Assembly: GCA_022711465.1 (NCBI GenBank)
Contig: JAKLEZ010000020.1
Coordinates: 1-64,000 of the forward strand
Source: Planctomycetota bacterium
GTDB lineage: Bacteria > Planctomycetota > Phycisphaerae > UBA1845 > PWPN01
Length of the DNA: 64,000 nt
Direction: 5' to 3'
Position numbers and translations under genes: made by a program. The notes under the pieces were generated by a model. The model was given only the letters and a program-made list of their open reading frames with translations, made no database searches and was not told the origin of the DNA. Of this stretch, positions 1-8,406 are shown in pieces. The number at the start of each line of letters is the position of its first letter. The stretch's first letter is position 1.

Positions 1-629
1 CCTTCCCGGGCATGTCCGGCTTCACCGACCCGAACCTGGTGACCGGAACCAACGAGGAGGACTTCGCCGTTCGCGTGACCGGCTACCTGGCCCTGACCAA
101 GGGCGGGCATATCTTCTCGGTCTCGAGCGACGACGGCTTCAAGATGTGGATGGGCGGCACGACGCCGCACCTCGACGGTAACGTCGTCGGCGAATCCGGG
201 CCACTGAAGGGTGCCTCGGAGCGGTACTTCTACGTCGTCGCGGACCAGGACGGTCTTTACAAGTTCGAGATCGACATGAACGAACGCGGCGGCGGCGAAG
301 ATCTCCACTTCAAGGAGTTCATCGTCTCGATCGATGGAACCATCACGCCTGAGACCGTGAATGTCGGGAATGCCGCCAAAGTGTTCCAGACGGTCACGCC
401 GTGCCCGATCCCGTTCGCGGACACGGACGGTGACGGCGACGTGGACCAGAAGGACTTTGGCGCGTGGCAACAGTGCTTCACGGGTGACGTGGGTGAGATG
501 GCCGCGGAATGCTCCTGCCTGGATCAGGACGACGACGGCTTCATCAACGCCACTGACTTCGCGACGTTCCAGAACTGCTACACCGGACCCGCGATTCCGT
601 GGGCAGCGACTGCCAACTGCCCGGGATGA
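1..629 (+). CDS. Secreted PA14-like/dockerin-like protein, C-terminal part (5' end outside window)
   Basis: The reading frame is open to the first base of the window, so the ATG at 12 is probably internal and only about 205 residues of a larger protein are visible. Residues 20-105 look like a PA14-type carbohydrate-binding beta-sandwich, with a TGYLALTKGGHIFSVSSDDG core. The C-terminus has two EF-hand-like calcium loops, DTDGDGDVDQKDF and DQDDDGFINATDF, separated by a Cys-containing linker. This is the dockerin-like tail common on planctomycete secreted proteins. The role is probably extracellular glycan binding or surface attachment; any catalytic domain would lie upstream of the window. The domain type is fairly clear, the specific function is not. 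Confidence 0.8.
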   Translation, partial: FPGMSGFTDPNLVTGTNEEDFAVRVTGYLALTKGGHIFSVSSDDGFKMWMGGTTPHLDGNVVGESGPLKGASERYFYVVADQDGLYKFEIDMNERGGGEDLHFKEFIVSIDGTITPETVNVGNAAKVFQTVTPCPIPFADTDGDGDVDQKDFGAWQQCFTGDVGEMAAECSCLDQDDDGFINATDFATFQNCYTGPAIPWAATANCPG

Positions 630-655
630 TCTAGGGCAGGGTAGGTGACACTGTG

Positions 656-698
656 ACACGGCCACGGGTACACGAATCACCCGTGGCCGTGTTCTTTT
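656..698 (+). terminator. Strong intrinsic terminator
   Basis: A perfect 14-bp stem (656-669 pairs with 679-692; ACACGGCCACGGGT against its complement) closes a 9-nt loop and is followed by TCTTTTGT. It sits 27 bases after the stop of the dockerin-like gene and before the convergent gene ending at 727. The U-rich side faces the plus strand. Confidence 0.85.
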
Positions 699-726
699 GT
701 CGCATATTCATGAGGGTGACGGTCAC

Positions 727-3033
727 TCAGCCAGCCGGCCGGGTTCGGGACGCCAGCAGGTCCTCCAGGCGGGATTGGACCTGGCGGCGATGCTCGGCGG
801 ACCAGCGACGGGGTTCGGCAGCGGGGCGGGCATCGTTCAGGCGCAGGGCTTCGCGGTACTCGCGGACGGCTTCGTCGAGGAGGGCGGGATCGGACAGGGC
901 CGTTCGGGCGCGGTCCAGCAATGCGGCCAGCTCCAGGTGGTGGTCGGGTGAGGCAGGATACATGGCCGTACATCGACGTCCGGCGGCGATAGCGGCCTGA
1001 AGGTCGGCGAGTGTGCCCCCGGCCTGGAAGGCGGCTTCCAGGGCCCGCATGCGGTACTGCTGATGTGATATCTGTCTGGGATCACGGCGGATGGCCTCAT
1101 CGAGGGCTTTGAGACCGGCGGTCAGGGCCTCGGGCGAGGGATCGCGGAAGAAGGCGGCGGCCAGATCGGACCACGGCGTCGGATCCAGGCGATCAGCGGC
1201 GAAGGCTTCGGCGAAGCGGCCCAGGACGTGATCGTCGAAGCTCCTTGACCTGGCCTCGGTCAGAGCCGCCCGGCATCGGGACACCGGAATCACGTTCAAC
1301 GCGAGGTGGGCGAGAAACCCCGCCGTCGCCACAGCCAGGACCACGGAGGCCGCGCGGACGCAGCGGGAGGAGACGAAGCGGGCATCCGCACAGGCCAGCA
1401 GCAGCCCACCCAAGGCCGCAAAAGGAGTGAGCGTTCCGGCGAAGAACATCGAACTGTCAATCGTGTTGTGCAACAGGAATACCAGCACGGCACAAAGAAT
1501 GGGGATGCGGAAGTGATCGCCTTTCCTCGGCTGGCCCTCCAGACTGAGCCAGAGGAATGCCCCCAGCGAGATAGCCCAAAGAACACCGTAGAGGCCGAGG
1601 TCGAACATGACCATCGCCTGACCGGATGCGTCACGCAACCACAGACCTCTGAAGAGAAAAATCCTCAGCAGGAAGAACCCCACGATCAGGGCCCCTGCCC
1701 ACCGCAGCACGACGGTCTTTTCGGTCTCTGGCTCCGGCACGGCCTCGACGTGTCCTCCCGCCGCCCCGCCCCAGGTTCGAGCGACAACCAGCGAACCGCC
1801 GGCCAGCAGGGTCAGCAGCCCGAGGCCACCGAACACGCCCCCCTGGGCAATGGTCGAGAGCACGAAGTTGTGCGGGTCCTTGATCTCCTCGGGGTACTCG
1901 ACCGGCTTGTGCAGCAAGTAAGCCCAATCGTAGTTGAGGGCACCCGTGCCGATCGGGCAGGTGTCGGCGATGATCCGACCGGTGACCTGCCAGTACTGCC
2001 AGCGGAAGTTCAGTGAATCGCCGGGCAGCCCGCCCCGTGCGAAACCGAGGATGGTCACAAGGAGCGCGCAGGCCACGATGGCCAGCCAAGTCAGCGCTAG
2101 AACCTTTCGCCACTGCGGCCGCCAGGCCTCCGAGCATCGCCAGAGGCAGACCGCCAGCAGCAATCCCAGGAGTCCGGCGGCGCAACCCGCCTTGCTGCCG
2201 GTCAGGGGGATGAACAGAAACAACAGAACGGCCAGCACGGCGAGTGCGAGTTGCTGCCAGCGGGCTCGGCGGCGCAAGGCGAGCAGGCCCAGCAGCGAGA
2301 ATCCGCACATGGCTAGCAGAGCAGCCTGGGCATTGCTGAACGGGAAGAAGCCACTGGCCTCGCGCGACTTCATTCGGCGCTCGAACAGATCGACGCGGGC
2401 GTCGGTGAGCTGGATCCCCTGGCGCCGCCAGAACTCCTCCTTGGTCTTCTGATAATGGTCCCAGGTTTCCTTGAACTCGACTGTGGCCTGCATACCGGAC
2501 CTGGCAGCGGTGGCCACACCCGACGCGACCAGGACGGCCAGGACCAGGGCGGTCCGCAGCCGGTCGCGGCTCAGGTTGGCCACGAGGAAGACGAGCACCA
2601 CGGCAGCGAGCCAATCGGCCGAGCCGTTGAGCGCCAGCCTCCGATTACTGGCGAAAAAGGTGGAGACGACGGCCGCCAGAATCAGCAGCAGCCAGCCGGC
2701 TTCGAGCCCGGTCCATCGCCAGGCGCGACGGCTCAGCACTGCCGCACCGGCAACCAGAATGCCCGCCGCCCAGATGGCCAGATCGAACCACGCGGTGGTG
2801 GCCGGGTTGATCGTGTCTGGCAGGTCGACTGCGGCGGAAATCGAGTTCAACGAGGAGTCGTAGCTTTCTCCCAACAGCGGCCGCATGGCCAGGAGCATGA
2901 GCAGCACGAACAGCGCGACCCTTTCCAGGACGCGGGCGATCCGCTGACGCCCGTCCACGGGGGCAGTCGATGCGAGCCGGGCAGCGGCCGAAGCAGCCGG
3001 AATGGAGCGGGACGGCGGTCGATCAGGATGCAT
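727..3033 (-). CDS. O-antigen ligase/polymerase-like membrane protein with TPR-like C-terminal region
   Basis: About 768 residues. The first roughly 530 form around a dozen hydrophobic segments with the Wzy/WaaL-family signature in a long extracytoplasmic loop (near NFRWQYWQVTGRII, then P-GTGALNYDWAYL, then DPHNFVLSTIAQGGVFG). The family transfers or polymerises lipid-linked glycans on the periplasmic face of the inner membrane. Residues from about 560 to the end are soluble, helical and repeat-like, as in ligase-TPR fusions. I chose the ATG at 3033, just after an in-frame GTG at 3036; it overlaps the stop of the WecA-like gene by 11 bases, so the two are probably translationally coupled. Substrate unknown. 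Confidence 0.8.
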   Translation of the reverse strand: MHPDRPPSRSIPAASAAARLASTAPVDGRQRIARVLERVALFVLLMLLAMRPLLGESYDSSLNSISAAVDLPDTINPATTAWFDLAIWAAGILVAGAAVLSRRAWRWTGLEAGWLLLILAAVVSTFFASNRRLALNGSADWLAAVVLVFLVANLSRDRLRTALVLAVLVASGVATAARSGMQATVEFKETWDHYQKTKEEFWRRQGIQLTDARVDLFERRMKSREASGFFPFSNAQAALLAMCGFSLLGLLALRRRARWQQLALAVLAVLLFLFIPLTGSKAGCAAGLLGLLLAVCLWRCSEAWRPQWRKVLALTWLAIVACALLVTILGFARGGLPGDSLNFRWQYWQVTGRIIADTCPIGTGALNYDWAYLLHKPVEYPEEIKDPHNFVLSTIAQGGVFGGLGLLTLLAGGSLVVARTWGGAAGGHVEAVPEPETEKTVVLRWAGALIVGFFLLRIFLFRGLWLRDASGQAMVMFDLGLYGVLWAISLGAFLWLSLEGQPRKGDHFRIPILCAVLVFLLHNTIDSSMFFAGTLTPFAALGGLLLACADARFVSSRCVRAASVVLAVATAGFLAHLALNVIPVSRCRAALTEARSRSFDDHVLGRFAEAFAADRLDPTPWSDLAAAFFRDPSPEALTAGLKALDEAIRRDPRQISHQQYRMRALEAAFQAGGTLADLQAAIAAGRRCTAMYPASPDHHLELAALLDRARTALSDPALLDEAVREYREALRLNDARPAAEPRRWSAEHRRQVQSRLEDLLASRTRPAG

Positions 3034-4144
3034 CACGCGATTCCAGAACGGCGATCAGAGCCACGACGCAGACACACTGGCCGAAGATGAGCACCGCTCC
3101 CGCCCAGTGCAGGAACGGCAGCAGAATCGCGGGCATGGCCGTGGCCGTGGTCGCCAGGTAGATGGTCAGTACGGCGGTCGTCGGGCTCATGCCGAGCTTG
3201 ACCAGGCGATGCGAGAAGTGGCGGCGGTCAGGGCGAAAGATGCTCGCCCCGCTGCGGGCGCGGTGGATCACCACACTGCCCATGTCGTAGATCGGCACGG
3301 CGAAGATGACCAGCGGCACGAGGACGCCGAACGGCTCACGGTCCTGCCCGGGATTGTAGAATGTCACCAGGACGACGCTCACCGCGAGCATGTACCCTAC
3401 CACGAGGCTGCCGGCGTCGCCCATGAAGATGGTGGCGGGCGGGAAGTTGTAGATCAGGAAGCCAAGTACCGCCCCGGCGACCAGCAGCAGCATGCAGGGC
3501 ACAAAAACCTGACCGGCCAGCAGTGAGGTCAGGGCCAGCATGATCGCGGTCAGCGCCGCCACCCCCGCGGACAGACCGTCCATGTTGTCCATGAAGTTGA
3601 ACGCGTTGGTGAGGGCGACGATCCACAGCATGGTCAGCATGACCGCAGGGGCCGGCCCCAAGAACTCGAGCACGCGGATCTTGAAGCCGGCGGTGAGCAT
3701 GAGGGCGACCACCGCCTGAATGAACAGCTTGAAGTACGGAGACAATGGGTAGTGGTCGTCGATGATGCCCATGAGGTGCATGACCAGGGCCCCGGCGATG
3801 ATGGCCAGTGCGACCGGGATCTTGATCGCGATGCCACCCAGCCAGTGCGGCCAGTGCGGCAGCCAGTTTGTGAACGCGTGGATCTGGTTCGGATCGATAT
3901 GCTTGAACACCACACCGGCCAGGACCATAGCCGCCATGGGCACGAGGATGGCCACGGTGATCGCGATCCCCCCGCCGTAAGGGGTCGGGGTCTTGTGTTT
4001 CTTGTAGCTGTCGGCCGACCCCGGCCGATCCACGAACTCGCGCCGACTCGCCCAGCGACGGACGATCGGGGTCAGGATCGCGCTGATCAGCAGGGAGACC
4101 AGCAGAGAGGCGACAGCCACGCCAATCGAACCACGAGATATCAC
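3023..4144 (-). CDS. WecA/MraY-family undecaprenyl-phosphate sugar-1-phosphate transferase
   Basis: About 373 residues, polytopic. It carries the family hallmarks: NFMDNMDGL (metal-binding Asp pair), NFPPATIFMGDAGS and a cytoplasmic HFSHRLVKLG loop. The enzyme moves a sugar-1-phosphate (often GlcNAc-1-P) from a UDP-sugar to undecaprenyl phosphate, starting a lipid-linked glycan. Its neighbour, an O-antigen-ligase-like protein, points to surface polysaccharide rather than peptidoglycan. An ATG at 4183 exists, but the GTG at 4144 forms a GTGA overlap with the upstream stop and has AAGGGGA about 7 bases upstream, so I prefer GTG. The sugar substrate cannot be told from sequence. Confidence 0.88.
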   Translation of the reverse strand: MISRGSIGVAVASLLVSLLISAILTPIVRRWASRREFVDRPGSADSYKKHKTPTPYGGGIAITVAILVPMAAMVLAGVVFKHIDPNQIHAFTNWLPHWPHWLGGIAIKIPVALAIIAGALVMHLMGIIDDHYPLSPYFKLFIQAVVALMLTAGFKIRVLEFLGPAPAVMLTMLWIVALTNAFNFMDNMDGLSAGVAALTAIMLALTSLLAGQVFVPCMLLLVAGAVLGFLIYNFPPATIFMGDAGSLVVGYMLAVSVVLVTFYNPGQDREPFGVLVPLVIFAVPIYDMGSVVIHRARSGASIFRPDRRHFSHRLVKLGMSPTTAVLTIYLATTATAMPAILLPFLHWAGAVLIFGQCVCVVALIAVLESRDAS

Positions 4145-4719
4145 CGGGTAGTCCCCTTGTCCGAGCTGGATTCGGCCGCCCATGTGTTGAGTTTAACCCG
4201 CAGGCGCTCGCGGACGCGGTCGAAGAATTCGTGGTACCTCGGGCCGGCGTAGTCGGGATACGTCCACGGCCACGCCGTCCACCGCCCATGCTCGTAGTGC
4301 AGCGTGCTCTCGGCGTAAATCCCCTCGCGGAGATACACCCGGTGGCCGAAATCTTTGGTCGTGGCCAACACCAGCTTGCTGAGCGTCAGGTACCCGGGGT
4401 CGAGGTTCACCGGTCGCCGGTCCGCCGGAAGCCCGCAGTCCCGCGCAATCCGCCGTTCCATCTCGTTGGTCAGTACCTTGACCGCGGCCAACTGAACCGG
4501 ATCGACCACTCGCTCGAAGGAGATGAACTGCCGCCGCAGATCTTCGCCCATTTCCAGGGCGTAGTAGTCGGTATCGTCGAACGGCCACAGCTCCGTGACC
4601 TCATCGGTCGCCCCGAAGTACTCGTTCAGCAACTTGACCGCGCGGTTCATCAAGTCGGGGTCATTGGAGATCAACCCGCAGACGAGGTTCACCGGTCTGG
4701 GAGAGCGAGCCGTGCCCAT
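4141..4719 (-). CDS. DUF4416 family protein
   Basis: About 192 residues, soluble, no signal peptide. The pattern GLISNDPDLMNRAVKLL, then WPFDDTDYYALEMG, then ERVVDP and LDPGYLTLSKLVLATTKD, then YLREGIYAESTLHY matches DUF4416, a family of unknown biochemical function. The frame is open further upstream to an ATG at 4824, but that extension is low-complexity Arg/Pro and conservation begins at MGTARSPRPVNLVCG, so I start at 4719. Its stop overlaps the start of the phosphoglycosyl transferase gene (GTGA), suggesting a shared role in glycan or envelope biogenesis. That role is inference from position only. Confidence 0.75.
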   Translation of the reverse strand: MGTARSPRPVNLVCGLISNDPDLMNRAVKLLNEYFGATDEVTELWPFDDTDYYALEMGEDLRRQFISFERVVDPVQLAAVKVLTNEMERRIARDCGLPADRRPVNLDPGYLTLSKLVLATTKDFGHRVYLREGIYAESTLHYEHGRWTAWPWTYPDYAGPRYHEFFDRVRERLRVKLNTWAAESSSDKGTTR

Positions 4720-4937
4720 GGCGAACAGTGTATCCCGCCCGGCGAGCGATGCAACGGGGGGGCGGGCGCGAAGGCGAGCGGCCCAGGTTCGCTGAGGACC
4801 AGGGTCAGGGGGAGGCCGTGTCACCTGGTGCTGGGCCAGCCAGCAGATGATCAGAAGTGTCCAGCGAGTGGTCGCTTGTGTCCAGACTGAATACGCACGG
4901 AAGAGGAGGTTCTCACCAGGGCAAGCCCGGCCACGTC

Positions 4938-5843
4938 CTATTCGTCGCGGATGACGGTTGTATCCGGTTCGGGAGGAGCGGTGTCGCCGTCGGACTCGAT
5001 GTCCAGCAGCTTGAGGACGTCGCGTTCGACGATGAGGCGGAGCTGCTCGCGGGGAATGGTGGGCAGGTTGGTGCCGTGGCAGAACTGGTTGATTCGGTAC
5101 AGCGCCTCGATGCAGGCGGCCGCGTTGCCGTACGGGAAGTCACTGCCGAACAGCAGGGCATCCATGACTTCCGCCTGGTAAGCCGACACGAGGGCGTTGT
5201 AGGCTGCCCAGGGCTGGTGAAGGAGTCCGCTGATGTCGGCGAAGACGTTGCGGTGTTTGCAGAGCAGAGCGATCGTCTCTTCCGTCCAGGGGTAGCCGAG
5301 TTGGGCGATGAGGATCTTGAGGTCGGGGAACTCGCGGGCGATCTCGTCCACCAGGTATGGCCGTGCGAACTCCATCTTGCAGTTTTCGGCCACGTGGATG
5401 TCCTGGTGGATGAGCATGGGGAGCCGCAGCCGGGAGACCTCAGCGTATACCCGCATGGCGGCTGAACTGGCCGGGTGGAAGTCCTGGGCGGCCGGCCAGA
5501 TGGTCACGCCGCGCATGCCCAGATCGTCGTGTGCCCGACGGAGTTCGTCGATCGCCTCCTTGGGCCGCGAGGGATCCAGGCCGGCGAAACCGATCAGCCG
5601 GTCGGGGTATTGGCGGACATAGCGGGCGACGTAGGCGTTCGGAATGTCGGCCTCGAGGTAGTGGCTCTTGAACGCCAGGACGAACGACTTGTCCACCGGC
5701 TTGGCGGCGGCGAGATGACTGGCTGTATCTGCCCGGGGGATCGAAGCGGAACGATGCCGGTGCAGCCGGCCACAGACCTGACCGGTGCCCCGACCCAGTT
5801 GCTCGATGGATTCCCAAATGTGGGTATGGCAGTCAACGATCAT
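4938..5843 (-). CDS. Amidohydrolase-2 family metal-dependent hydrolase
   Basis: About 301 residues forming the TIM-barrel amidohydrolase-2 fold. It begins MIVDCHTHIW (the HxH metal ligands). IHQDIHVAENC on a later strand, ILIAQLGYPW and the terminal LLFGSDFPYGN (catalytic/metal Asp) follow the order expected. The family includes decarboxylases and hydrolases of small carboxylates or lactones; the substrate cannot be assigned. An upstream ATG at 5879 adds 12 non-conserved residues, so the ATG before the HxH strand is preferred. A sigma-70-type promoter lies about 50 bases upstream, consistent with a single-gene transcript. Confidence 0.82.
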   Translation of the reverse strand: MIVDCHTHIWESIEQLGRGTGQVCGRLHRHRSASIPRADTASHLAAAKPVDKSFVLAFKSHYLEADIPNAYVARYVRQYPDRLIGFAGLDPSRPKEAIDELRRAHDDLGMRGVTIWPAAQDFHPASSAAMRVYAEVSRLRLPMLIHQDIHVAENCKMEFARPYLVDEIAREFPDLKILIAQLGYPWTEETIALLCKHRNVFADISGLLHQPWAAYNALVSAYQAEVMDALLFGSDFPYGNAAACIEALYRINQFCHGTNLPTIPREQLRLIVERDVLKLLDIESDGDTAPPEPDTTVIRDE

Positions 5844-5890
5844 GCTCTCTAGCCATCCAATCTCGAACCCTCCCCCCACACGGCCTTCGT

Positions 5891-5919
5891 ATTATCTTCG
5901 GAAAGGGGACGAATGGCAA
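5891..5919 (-). promoter_or_regulatory. Putative sigma-70-type promoter for the amidohydrolase gene
   Basis: Read on the minus strand, TTGCCA (-35) and GATAAT (-10) are separated by exactly 17 bases. The predicted start of transcription is about 40 bases before the ATG at 5843. This is one of the few clear housekeeping-type promoters in the window. Confidence 0.5.
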
Positions 5920-5993
5920 TCACTCGGGCGAGCGAGGAATTCCGGCCACAGCGCGGCTCTGTCCGACCGGTCAGACGGTTAGAATGCCCAGTC

Positions 5994-6362
5994 ATGATAC
6001 GAACCGAGCTCATCGCAACGGTCGGGCCGGCATGCGGCCTGATCGACGACGTGCAGGAAGGACATCGGGTACTCATCGATGACGGCAACATTCGGCTCAA
6101 GGCGATCGGCAAGCGACAGGACGAGCCGGCCTGCCGACAAATGGCCCTGCTCTACGGGGTCATTCCCATCCGCCTGGACCTGTGTCAAGGATTCCGAGCG
6201 ATGCTCAGCCGGCTGGACGAAGTCCTGCTCCCGCACGGCTTGGCGGACAAGCGCGACCGAATCGTGGTCGTGGCCGACACTCGCCCGGATGTGGCAGACG
6301 AGATCGATGCCGTGTTCGTCCATCTGTTCGGCTCTACCGCACCAGAAGCTCACACGGCATGA
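5994..6362 (+). pseudogene. Pyruvate-kinase-derived mini-ORF (122 aa), probably an internally deleted remnant
   Basis: Three colinear stretches match separate parts of pyruvate kinase. The N-terminal strand is MIRTELIATVGPAC (compare KTKIVCTIGP). A B-domain edge reads DVQEGHRVLIDDGNIRLKAI (compare DLSVGNTVLVDDGLIGMEV). The C-terminal effector domain begins CRQMALLYGVIPI and reaches RIVVVADTR. The roughly 110 and 230 residues normally between these blocks, with all catalytic lysine, metal and phosphoenolpyruvate ligands, are absent. The frame is nevertheless open with no stop. It cannot be an active kinase. It is either a decayed gene or a repurposed mini-protein. The last 29 bases overlap the 3' end of sppA on the other strand. 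Starting at 5994 rather than 5913 fits the pyruvate-kinase N-terminus. Confidence 0.6.
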
Positions 6363-8337
6363 CCAGGAGGGTAGCCTCGCTCCGGAGGAGTTCTGCTCTG
6401 CGCAAAGCCCCGAGGACGGCCCTGGCCCGGGCTGGATCGGCCAGCCGCAGGGCTTTCAGGATATCCTGGAGCGCAGCCTGTTTGACCAGCCACCCCCGAA
6501 TACCGGTGGATACCCCCTTGCCCCCGCCCTCTTCTTCCGTTGGCTGACCGGTCAGGCTCTTGAGCAGCATGTCCATGAAATTTCGGGTTTCAGGCAGGGT
6601 TTGAACCTGGTAATCGGTGATGTTGGCTCTTTCGGCGGCAAACACAATCGCGTCTTCCAAACCGCCGAGTTTGTCCACCAGGCCCTGGTCTAGGGCCTGT
6701 CGGCCAGTGAATACTCGTCCCCCCGCCAGATCGTCCAGGTTCTTCTTGAGTTTGCCGTCACGGCCTTTCTTCACGCAGTCGGCGAACATCTGGTAGACAT
6801 GGTTCATCTGTTCGCGAATCAAGGCTCGTTGGCGATCGTCGAACCTCTGGCTGGTGCTGTACAAGTCGGAGTTCTGGCCGAACTTGTACTCGTGGAAGGA
6901 AACACCCAGCCAGTCCCACAGGCCTTTGGTGACCACCTTGCCCCCGACCACGCCAATCGAACCGGTGAGCGTGCCGGGCTCGGCGAAGATGGTCGGCGCT
7001 CCCACGGACAGGTAGTATCCGCCGCTGGCCGCCACGTTGCCCATGGACACCACAACGGGTTTGACCTCGGCGAGGGTCCGAGCCGCCCGCCACATGATGT
7101 CGCTGGCCAGGGCGGAGCCGCCGGGCGAGTTGATGCGAAGAACCACGGCCTTGATCGCGTCATCATGGCGGGCCTGAGCCAAGGCCCAGCGGATGGTCGT
7201 ACTCCCGGTGCCTTCGCTTTCACCAAGCAGGCCGGGCGCGGTCTTGCCGGTCATGAGCGTTCCATCGATGTAGACGACGGCCACGCTGTTCTTGCCGGTC
7301 TTCTTCTGCTTGCCCATGCTCTCGCCGAGCAGCTTGAAGAAAGCGAAGGGGCTGGAAAGGTCGATTTCCGGCCCCTTCTTCTCGCCGTAATTGTGGACCA
7401 GCCTGCACGCCCGGCCATGCCGTTCGCGTAGTGACTCGGCGAAGGCGTCGGCATCCAGGATCTCGTCCACGAGCTGGGCATCAAGAGCCTGTTGAGCGTT
7501 GAACGGGCCGCGATCGATCAGCTCCCGGATCTTGTCCGCGGGTATTTGCCGTCCTTCCGCGATGGTATCGACCATCTGATCGAACAGATCCTTGAGCACC
7601 CAGTTCATCATCTCCTTGGCTTCGTCGGAAGGGCCGGTGCGGGTCAGTGACTCGCCGGCCGATTTGTAGGCCCCGATGTGCTCGATGTCGGCTTCCACTC
7701 CGATCTTGTCAAGCAGCCCCTTGAGGTAGACCCCTTCGCTGCGAAGGCCGATCAGGCCCACCTCACCGGCCGGGGAAATGCAGATTCGTGATGCCGCAGT
7801 GGCCAACTGGTAGAGCCCACCGCCTGCATTCTCGATATAGAAGTACACGTCCTTGCGGGCCTTGCGGAGGCGGTCTAGGGCGACCCGGAGCTCCTGCATC
7901 TGGGCCCAGCCAATCGACGGATCCTCGAAGGTGAACACCAGGGCCTTGACGCTCTTGTCCTTCTCGGCCCTGCGAAGCCGCTGGAGCAGGTCGTGAAGGG
8001 AACGGCGAACCTCCATGTCGAGGCCGAGACTGACCTCTGGAGGCTTCTCCATCAGTTCGCCGCCAAGCTGGAGAACGACGATCTTGTCCGCCTCGACGGC
8101 AGCTTTCGAGCCCCCTCGGAGCGACTGGCTCGTCTTCTCCGGCTTGACCTTCGCTTCGGCCTCATCGGTCTTGTCCGCCTGACCGCCGGCCTTGTTCTTG
8201 CCGTCCGCCTTCTCAGTCTCGTCGGCTTCAGCGGTCTGGGCCGGTTTGTCCGCCAGGGCGGCTGCGTCGTCGGCGGCCAACGGCGGGGCAAAGAAAACCA
8301 CAAGCATCAACGCCATAGGCCAACGGATACTGCGCAT
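6334..8337 (-). CDS. sppA: Signal peptide peptidase SppA, long (67K) type
   Basis: 667 residues. A signal peptide/anchor (residues 1-22) is followed by a Lys/Glu/Asp-rich linker to about 70 and then two tandem SppA (peptidase S49) domains. The N-terminal domain supplies the lysine in IGAYKSAGES (K225) and the C-terminal domain supplies the serine in GNVAASGGYY (S438), which together form the Ser-Lys dyad. SPGGSALASDI and the TLTGSIGVVGG loop are also typical. The enzyme degrades cleaved signal peptides in the membrane and works as a tetrameric bowl. Length and domain pairing fit the double-domain E. coli type rather than the short Bacillus type. Confidence 0.93.
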   Translation of the reverse strand: MRSIRWPMALMLVVFFAPPLAADDAAALADKPAQTAEADETEKADGKNKAGGQADKTDEAEAKVKPEKTSQSLRGGSKAAVEADKIVVLQLGGELMEKPPEVSLGLDMEVRRSLHDLLQRLRRAEKDKSVKALVFTFEDPSIGWAQMQELRVALDRLRKARKDVYFYIENAGGGLYQLATAASRICISPAGEVGLIGLRSEGVYLKGLLDKIGVEADIEHIGAYKSAGESLTRTGPSDEAKEMMNWVLKDLFDQMVDTIAEGRQIPADKIRELIDRGPFNAQQALDAQLVDEILDADAFAESLRERHGRACRLVHNYGEKKGPEIDLSSPFAFFKLLGESMGKQKKTGKNSVAVVYIDGTLMTGKTAPGLLGESEGTGSTTIRWALAQARHDDAIKAVVLRINSPGGSALASDIMWRAARTLAEVKPVVVSMGNVAASGGYYLSVGAPTIFAEPGTLTGSIGVVGGKVVTKGLWDWLGVSFHEYKFGQNSDLYSTSQRFDDRQRALIREQMNHVYQMFADCVKKGRDGKLKKNLDDLAGGRVFTGRQALDQGLVDKLGGLEDAIVFAAERANITDYQVQTLPETRNFMDMLLKSLTGQPTEEEGGGKGVSTGIRGWLVKQAALQDILKALRLADPARARAVLGALRRAELLRSEATLLVMPCELLVR

Positions 8338-8349
8338 CGCATCTCACTC

Positions 8350-8395
8350 CCCAAAAAGCCAAAACACGAGCCCGGCAAGCAGGGGAGCCGGGCTC
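8350..8395 (-). terminator. Intrinsic terminator after the transglutaminase-like gene
   Basis: A perfect 9-bp stem GAGCCCGGC/GCCGGGCTC (8368-8376 with 8387-8395) and a 10-nt loop are followed on the minus strand by GTGTTTTGGCTTTTT. It lies 11 bases after the stop at 8407 and separates that gene from sppA. Confidence 0.75.
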
Positions 8396-8406
8396 CTTCC
8401 CGCCGG

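Noticed and set aside
5913..5993. N-terminal extension of the pyruvate-kinase-like ORF from the ATG at 5913
   Set aside because: That ATG lies inside the opposite-strand promoter, and the pyruvate-kinase N-terminus begins at 5994.
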